Assembly: GCA_000969725.1 (NCBI GenBank) | Contig: JXSR01S002658.1 | Direction: 5' to 3' (one strand) | Source of the DNA: Ophiothrix spiculata | Taxonomy: Eukaryota; Echinodermata; Ophiuroidea; Amphilepidida; Ophiotrichidae | DNA: 29,651 nucleotides | Shown here: in pieces, positions 10,587-29,651 of the stretch | How the letters are laid out: each line of letters starts with the position of its first letter | Position numbering within the stretch: position 1 is the first letter of the stretch | Made by a program: the position numbers and the translations under genes | Notes under the pieces: generated by a model | The model's database searches: none | What the model saw: the letters and a program-made list of their open reading frames with translations, nothing else | What the model was told of the DNA's origin: nothing

Positions 10587-10735
10587 TTTGTTACATCTCA
10601 CTGTGACTCTGGGGATAAGGTTGTAGGGAAAGTAGTAAAAACTACCAAGGGAAGTAGTTCACGAGCGAACAAAGGATGATCTTGATAACTTTGTGAATAT
10701 TTATTAGGTGTAATAATTGAATTATTGCAACATCA

Positions 10736-10961
10736 GGCACTGTCTTTTGAGACGTATTGAAAGTGATTACTCACCATCACTCTCCTTAAATGAAGCTGAA
10801 GAGAGCTATTAATCACTCACCCACCATTAGCATAAATAATTATAAGGCAGAATATGAATGATACAATTCCTTGCAAATTATGTCAAATCACTTTCCCACA
10901 GCTCACCTAAAAACCTGGAGGAGAGTGATTTGCAGCTCGCCTGGCATTTTTCAAAAGACAG
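10736..10961 (-). repeat. Interspersed repeat, GAGCTGYAAATCAC family
   Basis: The ends share the inverse pair ACTGTCTTTTGA (near 10740 and 10950). On the minus strand it begins GTCTTTTGAAAAATGCCAGG and continues GCGAGCTGCAAATCAC. A related copy on the plus strand starts near 20010 (CTTTTGAAAAATCCAGGTGA). It is a dispersed family of unknown class, perhaps a MITE. Confidence 0.55.
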
Positions 10962-11316
10962 TCCCTACAACGTCCCATCACAATTCAATTGTGACATTGC
11001 ACTGCAGTTTCTTGCAGTTGCATAATTGTGACCAGACCTGTATATTATAAGCACTCGGTCTTGACCCATGTACAGACCATCCCTTTTACCTTTACAATCA
11101 CTGTGCTTGACCTGAAATCCAAAACAAGGGCAATCCTGAGAAACCAAGACATACCTACGTAATCTAGCAAAACTAAAATAGCCAACAACAGGCAATAACA
11201 TTCACTGATAGGCATCACTTATGACTTGAGATCCAATGTGTCATGTGATATCAACTGTCTTTGCCACATTTATCACTCTACTTTGGGCTACATGACAATA
11301 AGACGAATATATCCAT

Positions 11317-11390
11317 ACTGGTGAGTTAAGTCACAGGGAGTTAAGAGACTCTATTGAGTCATTAATGAGTTGCATCTCGGGGAGAAATTA
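11317..11390 (+). repeat. Fragment of ACTGGTGAGTT repeat family
   Basis: ACTGGTGAGTTAAG and the nearby GGGAGTTAAGAG resemble, in opposite orientation, the block CAACTCACCAGTATTTAACTCC found at 12305-12422 and 14020-14120. It is a short diverged fragment. Confidence 0.35.
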
Positions 11391-11548
11391 CCCTTTAAAG
11401 CAAATTTCAAGATAGAACCTAGTATGGTTATGACCTCTTATTAAATTATTATGAAATAATTACCTATCACAATTGGTTAAGTTTAACATTTTGAGAAAAA
11501 AGCTAAAAGCTAACTTATCGATAGGAACAGAACTAGATGTCCTGCGAG

Positions 11549-11902
11549 TAAGGCCTAAAAAAAATTGTTTGATTGGCGTAACCCGACCGACCCTATTTTT
11601 ACCATCGACCCTAAATATTTATATTTTTTTGAGTATGGTAAAAAACATCCAAATCCCAAATTTGATGGGAATCGATTCATGGGGGGCCCAAATATGGCTT
11701 GCGGGACATTCAAAATGACAAATAAAAGATGTGTTACATAAAAAGTGAAGATGTTTTTGTATATGTCGTATATATTGTGTTCTTGTATGTGAAACATAGA
11801 CTCAATTTGTTTATATTTAAATTTTTTTTTTAAAATCCCGTCTATCTACCCTATTTTTTTTCTATGTTACGCCAATCAAACAATTATTTTTTTCAGGCCT
11901 TA
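11549..11902. mobile_element. MITE with TAAGGCCTAAAAAAAATTGT ends (354 bp)
   Basis: The left end GGCCTAAAAAAAATTGTTTG, followed by ATTGGCGTAAC, is inverted at the right end (GTTACGCCAATCAAACAAT...AGGCCTTA) with a 2-base slip. The interior is AT-rich with CCGACCGACCC next to the left end. The flanks TAA/TTA would fit a degenerate 3-bp TWA duplication (Harbinger-like), but this is not certain. A relative of one end lies near 10470-10500. Confidence 0.75.
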
Positions 11903-12304
11903 TTACAAGCCCTCTTATCATAAAATACTTTAAAATTCCGACATAGTGCACACCATGTATTGCTCCTAAACATGTTGTTTACTACAACACAAACAGATCT
12001 CCTTCAATTGAGCAAAATGATAAAATGACAGTTGTATTCATCATAAATCAGAGGCAGCAGTATTCTGTCATCTCTTATGGGTACCCGTATAAAAAGGATG
12101 ACATATTACAACTGGGAAAAAGCGCACTATATTGAGATTTTATAATAGCTCATCACAGAACCCCTGATACAATTTATTAATACTTAATTTTAGATATGTG
12201 AAACCATCCAAAGAGCTCATCACAAAGGGAGCTTAAATAAGGCACTCCACCCTAACTGGTGCCTGGCTTCTAATAAAGTGTGACTAAAGGAACAATTCCA
12301 ATCA

Positions 12305-12422
12305 AGATTTTTGAACATGAATATTATGCACAGCTAATGATGACCCAACTTGTAGCACAACTCACCAGTATTTAACTCCCTATTTCATCAACCCTCAAAA
12401 TCAGTGCCTGGCATGTAACAAC
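12305..12422 (-). repeat. Interspersed repeat ending GTGCCTGGC, copy 1
   Basis: Contains GCACAGCTAATGAT, CAACTCACCAGTATTTAACT and GTGCCTGGC in the same order as 14020-14120. It lies just left of the hAT-like element at 12431-13978, so that element inserted next to or within this family. A loose GTGCCTGGC at about 12260 may be another fragment. Confidence 0.6.
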
Positions 12423-12430
12423 ATGACAAG

Positions 12431-13978
12431 CAAGCTTTTTTTTAACTGGCGCAAAAGCGCAAATTTGCGCCCGTGTAACGTCTAATTGCCCCCGGATACG
12501 GTGAAAAGTAGAGTGAAGGGCGCAAGTAGTTTAAGTAAAATTGCCCCCGGAACGAGCCGACGATCACGATAATGTGTTTGAGCTGTGAGGAAATGAGGAA
12601 AAGATTGGAAATGCACACGTTTTTGGAGAAATAAAACATGTTCAAAAGTAAAAAAGAGACGTACTAATGTGAATAGATAACCCATTTTACCTCGTTTATC
12701 GATGTATTTTCGCGATAGAACGGCAAATTATCGCGACTTTTGAGAAAACACGGGTCGGCAAAAACATAACAAAACGAAACATCGACCGATAGACTTTTTA
12801 GACCTAAAAGCCCCTTGTATTTATGACAAAACTCATCTTCATATGTAGAAAGGTTAAATCTTTCTCTTCTTTTCTTTCTTTCCCTTCCTTCCTTTTTCAN
12901 NNNNNNNNNNNNNNNNNNNNNNNNNNNNNNNNNNNNNNNNNNNNNNNNNNNNNNNNNNNNNNNNNNNNNNNNNNNNNNNNNNNNNNNNNNNNNNNNNNNN
13001 NNNNNNNNNNNNNNNNNNNNNNNNNNNNNNNNNNNNNNNNNNNNNNNNNNNNNNNNNNNNNNNNNNNNNNNNNNNNNNNNNNNNNNNNNNNNNNNNNNNN
13101 NNNNNNNNNNNNNNNNNNNNNNNNNNNNNNNNNNNNNNNNNNNNNNNNNNNNNNNNNNNNNNNNNNNNNNNNNNNNNNNNNNNNNNNNNNNNNNNNNNNN
13201 NNNNNNNNNNNNNNNNNNNNNNNNNNNNNNNNNNNNNNNNNNNNNNNNNNNNNNNNNNNNNNNNNNNNNNNNNNNNNNNNNNNNNNNNNNNNNNNNNNNN
13301 NNNNNNNNNNNNNNNNNNNNNNNNNNNNNNNNNNNNNNNNNNNNNNNNNNNNNNNNNNNNNNNNNNNNNNNNNNNNNNNNNNNNNNNNNNNNNNNNNNNN
13401 NNNNNNNNNNNNNNNNNNNNNNNNNNNNNNNNNNNNNNNNNNNNNNNNNNNNNNNNNNNNNNNNNNNNNNNNNNNNNNNNNNNNNNNNNNNNNNNNNNNN
13501 NNNNNNNNNNNNNNNNNNNNNNNNNNNNNNNNNNNNNNNNNNNNNNNNNNNNNNNNNNNNNNNNNNNNNNNNNNNNNNNNNNNNNNNNNNNNNNNNNNNN
13601 NNNNNNNNNNNNNNNNNNNNNNNNNNNNNNNNNNNNNNNNNNNNTTTTTTTTTTTTAGTTTTTCTTTTCTGTGCAACCACTCTAAAATGTTTCTTGGTGC
13701 AGGGACAGCTTTAGGTATTCATCTTGCAAGGGCCACTAGGGCCCTTTAAGGGGTATTATGTCATAAATATCCTTGATATTGTTCTGCAAGTAAAATTTGG
13801 AAACATGTATTATGGTGGTATAGTAAGTTTACTTTCTGGAAAACTTGTTTATTTTTATTTTAACAATTGCCCCCAGAACTTAGTTAATTGCCCCTGGATC
13901 AGGTAAAATCCCCGTGAGCAGGGGGCAATTTTTTCAAGAAACTTGCCCCTGGATCCTGTTTTCTTAAAAAAAAGCTTG
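12431..13978. mobile_element. hAT-like element containing the assembly gap
   Basis: Inverted ends CAAGCTTTTTTTTAA (12431) and TTAAAAAAAAGCTTG (13978). A perfect 8-bp target duplication ATGACAAG flanks them (12423-12430 and 13979-13986) and fits the hAT preference nTnnnnAn. Inside are a perfect palindrome GCGCAAATTTGCGC (12457-12470) and several AATTGCCCCNGGA repeats near both ends (about 12484, 12540, 13865, 13890, 13950). No transposase is visible, but 745 unknown bases lie in the middle, so an autonomous copy cannot be excluded. Confidence 0.85.
12900..13644. other. Assembly gap (N run)
   Basis: 745 N bases. Both edges are pyrimidine-rich low-complexity sequence (CTTCTTTTCTTTCTTTCCC on the left, a T run on the right), which probably explains the gap. 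The true length is unknown. Confidence 1.
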
Positions 13979-14019
13979 ATGACAAGGAATAGCCACAATT
14001 AGATAAGTACACAAACACC

Positions 14020-14120
14020 GTGCACAGCTAATGATAACTAATCGGGGAGTTCGTAGTACAACTCACCAGTATTTAACTCCACATTTCACTAACCCACAAT
14101 TAAAACCGGTGCCTGGCGTA
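14020..14120 (-). repeat. Interspersed repeat ending GTGCCTGGC, copy 2
   Basis: Has GCACAGCTAATGAT, ACAACTCACCAGTATTTAAC and GTGCCTGGC in the same order and orientation as the copy at 12305-12422, with scattered differences. Confidence 0.6.
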
Positions 14121-14730
14121 GAAACGACCTAAATCAGATAAGTACATGAATAACATACAGCGCTATGATATTCAGGGTGAACATGATTCATGTTGTCTGA
14201 ATTCAACCCTACCCACATGGACGAGTGCAAGAGAGAATGTCGCCCACATTTTTGACTAATATCTGGTTTACGCATTTGAAAATACAATTTGACGTGAATA
14301 AACCAATTCAAGTCTGTAAAATTGCGTGAGAAGATACAACTTTTGCCTGTTTCATTAATTATGATTGCACACTGGTGTAGAGCTACAAAAATAATTTTGT
14401 CACACTTGGTGCCTGGAAAATGTTTGCTTTATTCGTGATATATCATTCCTAGTTTGTTCATGTAAGACAAGAATTAAATGGATTGGGTTAGAACCTCTGG
14501 AGGCCATGGGCTGACTTCATGACATGAACCCAAGCCATGTGTTGTTCATATTGCATGAGACACACAGGGAGTATCACTTTGTATGTACACATTTCCATCT
14601 TAGACAAGCTTGAGATATACTTGGGAAGTCATTTTCTTTTCATCTTGTTTTAACAATATTGAAATCTAGTGTCTAGTTTGGGCGGAAGTCACGGCCAGTT
14701 AAGAGCAAGTATGCTTAGTAATTGCGGTAC
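14121..14730. other. Stretch without a recognised gene
   Basis: AT-rich. One further GTGCCTGG fragment near 14410; otherwise nothing was recognised. Confidence 0.35.
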
Positions 14731-15354
14731 ACATAAACAAAAATGCGTTCTAACACAAGTCGTTCAAAACGCAAGATAACCAACAACAAACTTAATTTTG
14801 GAAACAAATCAATTTGTTATCAAGGTGTAAAGACCTGGAATGATATTCCAACTCATATTAAAAATGACACTAGTCTCAGTTCTTTCAAATGTTCTTTTAA
14901 AGATGAAACAATTAAGAAATACTAGCAGATTTGATATTTTCTTACTTTCATCATAACTATTTTATCCTGTCCTTTCTTTCTACTTTGTGGCCATCGCATT
15001 GTGGATTGAAAGGACAGTATTAATTTATAATTTTTATGCATACAAATTGCATATTCTATACGATATTCAGATCAATTTCATATGTTTCTGAAAAATCATG
15101 ATGAAATGTCCCATCCTTTATTTCTACTCTGTGGCCTGTGGATAGAGAGGATGGTGTGCATTCATTATTTTGATTATTTATGTGTAATTAATTCATTTAT
15201 GATACTTGGGAGTCTGGGACTCGACAGGCTGTATGCTTATTTCCCAGTCCTCCTCCACAATGTTATATTTTCAGTTTACAATGTTATGTACTATTTTTGA
15301 TATATTGTTACTGTCATTTTGCATATATGTGGAAGAAATAAATGATTATGATTA
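14731..15354 (+). mobile_element. 5'-truncated non-LTR retrotransposon (LINE) 3' end
   Basis: A 60-codon plus-strand frame (14743-14925) reads as the extreme C-terminus of a LINE ORF2 protein: FGNKSICYQGVKTWNDIP, then HIKN and a short SL-SFK tail. This is the conserved G-x-x-xWN-x-(I/L)P element found after the reverse transcriptase domain in CR1/L2/Rex-like families. A ~430-base 3' UTR follows, ending AATAAATGATTATGATTA, a short-repeat tail typical of such LINEs rather than poly(A). The 3' UTR holds two related blocks (about 14968-15026 and 15110-15152), each with TTTCTACT-TGTGGCC and self-complementary edges. The reverse transcriptase and everything upstream are absent, as in ordinary 5' truncation. 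Exact family not determined. Confidence 0.8.
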
Positions 15355-16287
15355 CCCACAATGTACGTATACTTCAAAATAATTTTTAGTTATGACTGAG
15401 ACACTATCGAAATAGCACTTTAAAAGACTGCCTGTCAAAGGACGTATTGTGATGCATATCGACAATCTCTGAACAAACCATTCCTTAGTTCTACGGAGAA
15501 AGGGACTTAACAATAATGGTCTCTTCTTCTGACGCAATGTTGTTTACCATCGTTTTCCAACTTGTTTGTAAACATTTTCTCTGACTAAAGATTCACTTGT
15601 TTTACTTTCCATACACCTATGATAAAGGATTTGCAGCGACAGATCTTGTACGATCTGACCTAGATCGTACAAACTTCCAAATAAAAGGACTGATGAAATG
15701 ACATTTATTCAAAGTCAACTAGTGCAAGGAAAAACATATCAATAAAATATTGGGTAATATAATTATTTTAAAGTGTTGCCTGCGTACAGCATCACTAAAC
15801 TCTGTGTAAACGTTATAAGCACTCGTATTTTGGCCAATCACACACTGTAAATATATGTGTATATGACATTGATTTTCACACAAACATGTTTAAGAAATGG
15901 AAAATAAGTATACCAGTTAATTTTACGTTTTATGCCATATCTCCACAACTATAAACAATTTACAGATGAATTTTTGATTTATAATCAGAAAAATATGTGC
16001 TTCAATTTGACATCAAAAAATATGCTACTTCCTGTTGAGCCCTAGAGATGAGAATGTAATTGGAACCTACACATTTTAAGCTTACACTGACTTCCGTAAT
16101 AGTGCTTGGCTCATTGCGGAATGTGCACTTTAGAGTTCAAAATTTTAAAAAAAGTTAAACAGGAAAAAGAAATCAAGATTTACGAGTAACAATGTGAATG
16201 ATTCCAAGAATAATGTGCTTTCATTTAATATCAAACTAAAACATTGGTCTTAAACTATTCAGTATGATAAAAAAAAACGGAGCTTAA
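15355..16287. other. Stretch without a recognised gene
   Basis: AT-rich with no gene. It contains a perfect 11-bp hairpin (TTGTACGATCT at 15646-15656 and AGATCGTACAA at 15662-15672, 5-base loop), too compact to be a known element. No terminator or RNA gene context was seen. Confidence 0.4.
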
Positions 16288-16712
16288 AGGGGCATTGGAC
16301 AAATTCAGCATCATCCTCAAACAATTTGAGATTTTTGCATCATTTGAAGCATTAGCAGTAATAATAACAGCATGCAAAGATTCATTGTCAAATTCAAACC
16401 CTATATATCAAAATATTTAGATGTTCTTAATTATCGTTGTCGGCAACTATAAATACTGCCCTTACAATCTATGATGTGAAAGGAATGTTTTACAAACAAA
16501 TCTTTAGCTCTTTCTCATTGTAAAGCATCAATAAATACGTTTAGAGAATACCCTCATACCCAAAATCAACAAATAAAATAAAATTCAAATTGTTGACTTC
16601 ATTGAAGGTTTTGATCAAAATTTTCCCGATATCTGGAATTGACTGTTATTTTCTAACATAGGAAGTGTAAATCATCCACAAACAAAATTTCAAAATTTTG
16701 TCCAATGCCCCT
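16288..16712. mobile_element. TTAA-flanked MITE, long copy (425 bp)
   Basis: Inverted ends AGGGGCATTGGACAAA and TTTGTCCAATGCCCCT, with TTAA immediately outside both ends (16284-16287 and 16713-16716), as left by piggyBac-type transposases. A shorter relative lies inverted at 22998-23159. No transposase. TTAA could instead be part of the repeat of another superfamily. Confidence 0.75.
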
Positions 16713-16996
16713 TTAAAATGCACTCCACCTACACAGCATTTGTCTTAATACTGGGGTATCAGTGGGTGTCAAGGCTAGATGACAAATCCTATAATCTGTG
16801 TAAGAGACTCTCGACTCTACACAAAAGTTGAATTGCTTCCAAAGCACGATTACATTCACAATTATATACAAGACAATCAAGGTTAAGGTATATTCCTATG
16901 TTCATCGGGCAAAAAATGAAACCTTCAAATTTAATAAAAGGAAAATATTCTCTTTCTTTTACACTTTGTTTGGCATCAATCGGAGCTTCCGTTCAT

Positions 16997-17060
16997 CGCC
17001 TGTATCTAGGTGCATCCTGTCCTCCTCTGTCACACTGCCGTAACTAATTGATGTGGGCTA
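16997..17060 (-). pseudogene. Decayed partial copy of TBL1 WD40 exon
   Basis: On the minus strand this segment matches part of the exon at 18449-18587: the codons for SPHQLV, then (after loss of two bases) those around REGGQDVP. Shared strings include CATCAATTAGT, TACGGCA and TGCACCTAG against TGTACCTAG. The frame is broken by the 2-base loss and a TGA, and the copy has no matching 5' part. It stops exactly where the MITE at 17061 begins, so the missing portion was lost or replaced there. It is a duplicated exon fragment, not a working exon. Confidence 0.65.
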
Positions 17061-17589
17061 TAGACCTTTTCAAAACACAACTTTCCGGGAATTCCAAAAG
17101 ACGATTAAATACACTTTAAGGCAATTGCCGACAGAAAAGTGACTCACTAACACAATAACCAGAATGTTACGTCCCCCGTTCACATTAATTGACTGTGAAC
17201 AAATTCAAACTTCAAATGAAAGTTCATACGTGTTGGTAGATTCAAACTTGTAATTAGGGTTAGAACTAACGAGTCACTTTTAGTGTGATCGCCCTGATGT
17301 GACTTGAAATCTTAAGCTTAATCAGCCTATTTTCAAATGGAAATTTCAATCTTTGTGTCGGTGAGCGTATGGTACCATCAGCCAAAAGTTGTTCAGAATT
17401 AGTGCATCTAATAATGTATGGGTTTGGTTCTATATATTTTTCACTTATATTGCACTGAAAATGAGAGGAAATTTCTGAAAATTTTGTTAACTAAATCGTG
17501 CATACTAATCAGATTTTACATGATTGGTTGAAAAAATGGTGACGTGATCGACGTTCCGGAGATTTCCAAATGGATTTTGAAAAGGTCTA
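17061..17589. mobile_element. MITE with TAGACCTTTTCAAAA ends (529 bp)
   Basis: The left end TAGACCTTTTCAAAA (17061) is inverted at the right end TTTTGAAAAGGTCTA (17589). Looser inverse similarity continues inward (CCGGGAATTCC and GGAGATTTCC). The target duplication is unclear, possibly TA. It adjoins the decayed TBL1 exon copy. No coding potential was recognised. Confidence 0.65.
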
Positions 17590-17638
17590 TTCGGGGTTAG
17601 ACAGACAAGACAGGCATGTAGACAGAACAAGACACATA

Positions 17639-18309
17639 TGTGTACCGTCGCGGCAAAAGGGTCCAGTTGGGTCAAAACCAAAATATGGAGATTTTCATAT
17701 GGTGGTAAAGCTCATTTAATTCCCTTTTCAATGATACCAAAATCATGCAAATCGGAGCTTTGGGTGACGAGTTTTGGCAAATTATAAAATCGTACTCATA
17801 ACCGTTTGTTAAAACTAGTTTGTGAGAAAAGGGCTGTTAAAGGTAGGCCTGTTTTTCCATTCGATTTTGTGTGCAGTCTGAATAGAGTATGAGCAAATCT
17901 CCATAGCAACCACCATGTTCCCTTTTGTTTATCGCCTTGAAATTTGGCTCAATGGAAGACGATACCTTGCGTAATTTAATAACAATTTTTGGACTCAATA
18001 CCATGTTTCATTATTGCATAATTAATTACCATAATCGTACTCATAACCGTTTGTCAAAACACAAATTTTCACATTTTCATGATGAAAACGATTCGACATA
18101 GCGATAAAAATCACACTTTTTTACAAGTTAGTCGTTATATTTGATTAACCATCTTTACATTTTGGATACAAAAGGGTTCAAAGATTTCATTTCCACAAAA
18201 AACTCAAAATTGACCTTCCCATCATATTTTGGTATAGTTCAACTTTACCGGCCTCTAGCGCAAAATGGAAGTTGCCGACAACTGGTCCCTTTTGCCGCGA
18301 CGGTACACA
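17639..18309. mobile_element. Mariner-like MITE with TA duplication (671 bp)
   Basis: Inverted ends of ~29 bp starting TGTGTACCGTCGCGGCAAAA, one mismatch, with TA on both sides (17637-17638 and 18310-18311). The interior has a 27-base direct repeat (ATCGTACTCATAACCGTTTG and on) at 17789-17815 and 18034-18060, one mismatch. No transposase was recognised. It lies about 140 bases downstream of a TBL1 exon. Confidence 0.8.
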
Positions 18310-18322
18310 TATAGGTAAAATA

Positions 18323-18425
18323 AATATTTATTGGACAATTTAAACAAAAATCCATGCAGGGGTTGCATTTACAAACAATGGGCCCTGTACTCTGGATTTT
18401 TGATTATATTGTCCAATAAATTATT
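18323..18425. mobile_element. Small palindromic MITE (~103 bp)
   Basis: ATTTATTGGACAAT followed by CAAAAATCCA at the left is inverted at the right (TGGATTTTTGATTATATTGT, then CCAATAAAT). The repeat makes up most of the element, so it folds into one hairpin. It sits about 24 bases from the donor of the exon at 18449. Exact ends and duplication are uncertain. Confidence 0.65.
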
Positions 18426-18448
18426 GTTTGACCTTATAGATAACTTAC

Positions 18449-29030
<10,582 letters not shown>

Positions 29031-29573
29031 TCTGAACCGTGCCCTACCAAAGACTTATTTTTAATCTAAGGGAAAGCTCTATGTAACTATCACCGCTGGG
29101 ACTTCCAAATACAAGGAGGGGGCACATGGACCAAACACATGAATGTAATCACAAGTCAGTACAGGGACTTCCAACTTTGTGGATAGCAACTTGCTTTTTA
29201 CACATGCGTTTTTCCATTAGGTTCCATCTATAGACCTTTTTCTTTTTTATTTCATCAAAAATCTATTCCTTAATTATACAACTCGCATTGCAGAACTAGC
29301 TATTAATAGTCCATGAATTTTCTTTGAATCATAACATGCTCCTCATAAAAAATGCAATTCTTTCAGTGTCGATTACCAAATTTGTTTTACAATTTTGTTT
29401 ATAAATTTAGCGCCGGTAATTGAAGTTATTGGTTTCAAGATATGTCTCACAAATCTAATGTGGGCTATTTTATTTCAAAACTTAACTACAAATGTATATT
29501 GGATAATGCCCTTAGGAACGCGTCATTAGACTTCCAGGTGGGGGGGGCTAGAAGTTTTTCCGAAAAAAAATAC

Positions 29574-29651
29574 TTGACTCACTATGTAAGAGAAAAAAAA
29601 TAAGTTGACTCACTGCTTGAGAAAAAGAAATAGCTTGACTCACATGAGGAA
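29574..29651 (+). repeat. 31-bp tandem repeat with TGACTCA motif (runs off window)
   Basis: TTGACTCAC recurs at 29574, 29605 and 29635, separated by A-rich spacers (GAGAAAAAAAATAAG and similar). The array may continue past the end of the window. Each unit holds the AP-1 consensus TGACTCA, probably by chance of the repeat. Confidence 0.7.

Noticed and set aside
12664-13749. Long open frames across the N run on both strands
   Set aside because: They consist almost entirely of unknown residues from the assembly gap; no real coding sequence supports them.

Overview
The window is metazoan nuclear DNA: AT-rich, intron-bearing and packed with short interspersed repeats, with one assembly gap (12900-13644). 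The only gene I recognise is a partial minus-strand TBL1X/TBL1XR1-type gene (transducin beta-like, the LisH and WD40 subunit of the NCoR/SMRT corepressor complex). Its protein is very close to the vertebrate one. Together with the density of hAT, Harbinger, mariner and tRNA-derived repeats, this suggests a marine invertebrate, perhaps an ambulacrarian deuterostome. I cannot name the species.

Layout. 1-18.3 kb is intergenic or a long intron, built almost wholly of repeats: hAT-type MITEs, a fold-back element with another MITE nested in it, a Harbinger-like element full of palindromes, a pair of TIR-bounded elements with a tRNA-like core, a ~120-bp tandem array, a gap-containing hAT element with an 8-bp target duplication, and a 5'-truncated LINE that keeps the C-terminal tail of its ORF2. 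18.4-28.7 kb carries four coding exons on the minus strand (28517-28662, 26602-26824, 22734-22854, 18449-18587) whose intron phases all agree (1, 0, 1, 2, then 0). They encode part of the LisH domain, the linker with a short polyglutamine run, and the start of the WD40 propeller. The first coding exon and the later WD40 exons were not found in the window.

The most interesting signal is at 20.8-22.85 kb. The 3' two-thirds of the WD40-entry exon, with its 5' splice site and a (TG)n tract, has been tandemly amplified into seven extra exon-like copies (81 nt each, one of 80 nt) between the real exon and the next exon. A 1141-bp hAT-like element later split the array without changing its ~109-bp period. 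Four copies share the same in-frame stop. The copy nearest the next exon has the best splice signals but is one base short, so splicing it in would shift the frame (a possible poison exon). A decayed partial copy of the following exon lies at about 17.0 kb and is cut by a MITE. The TBL1 locus has therefore suffered repeated local exon duplication.
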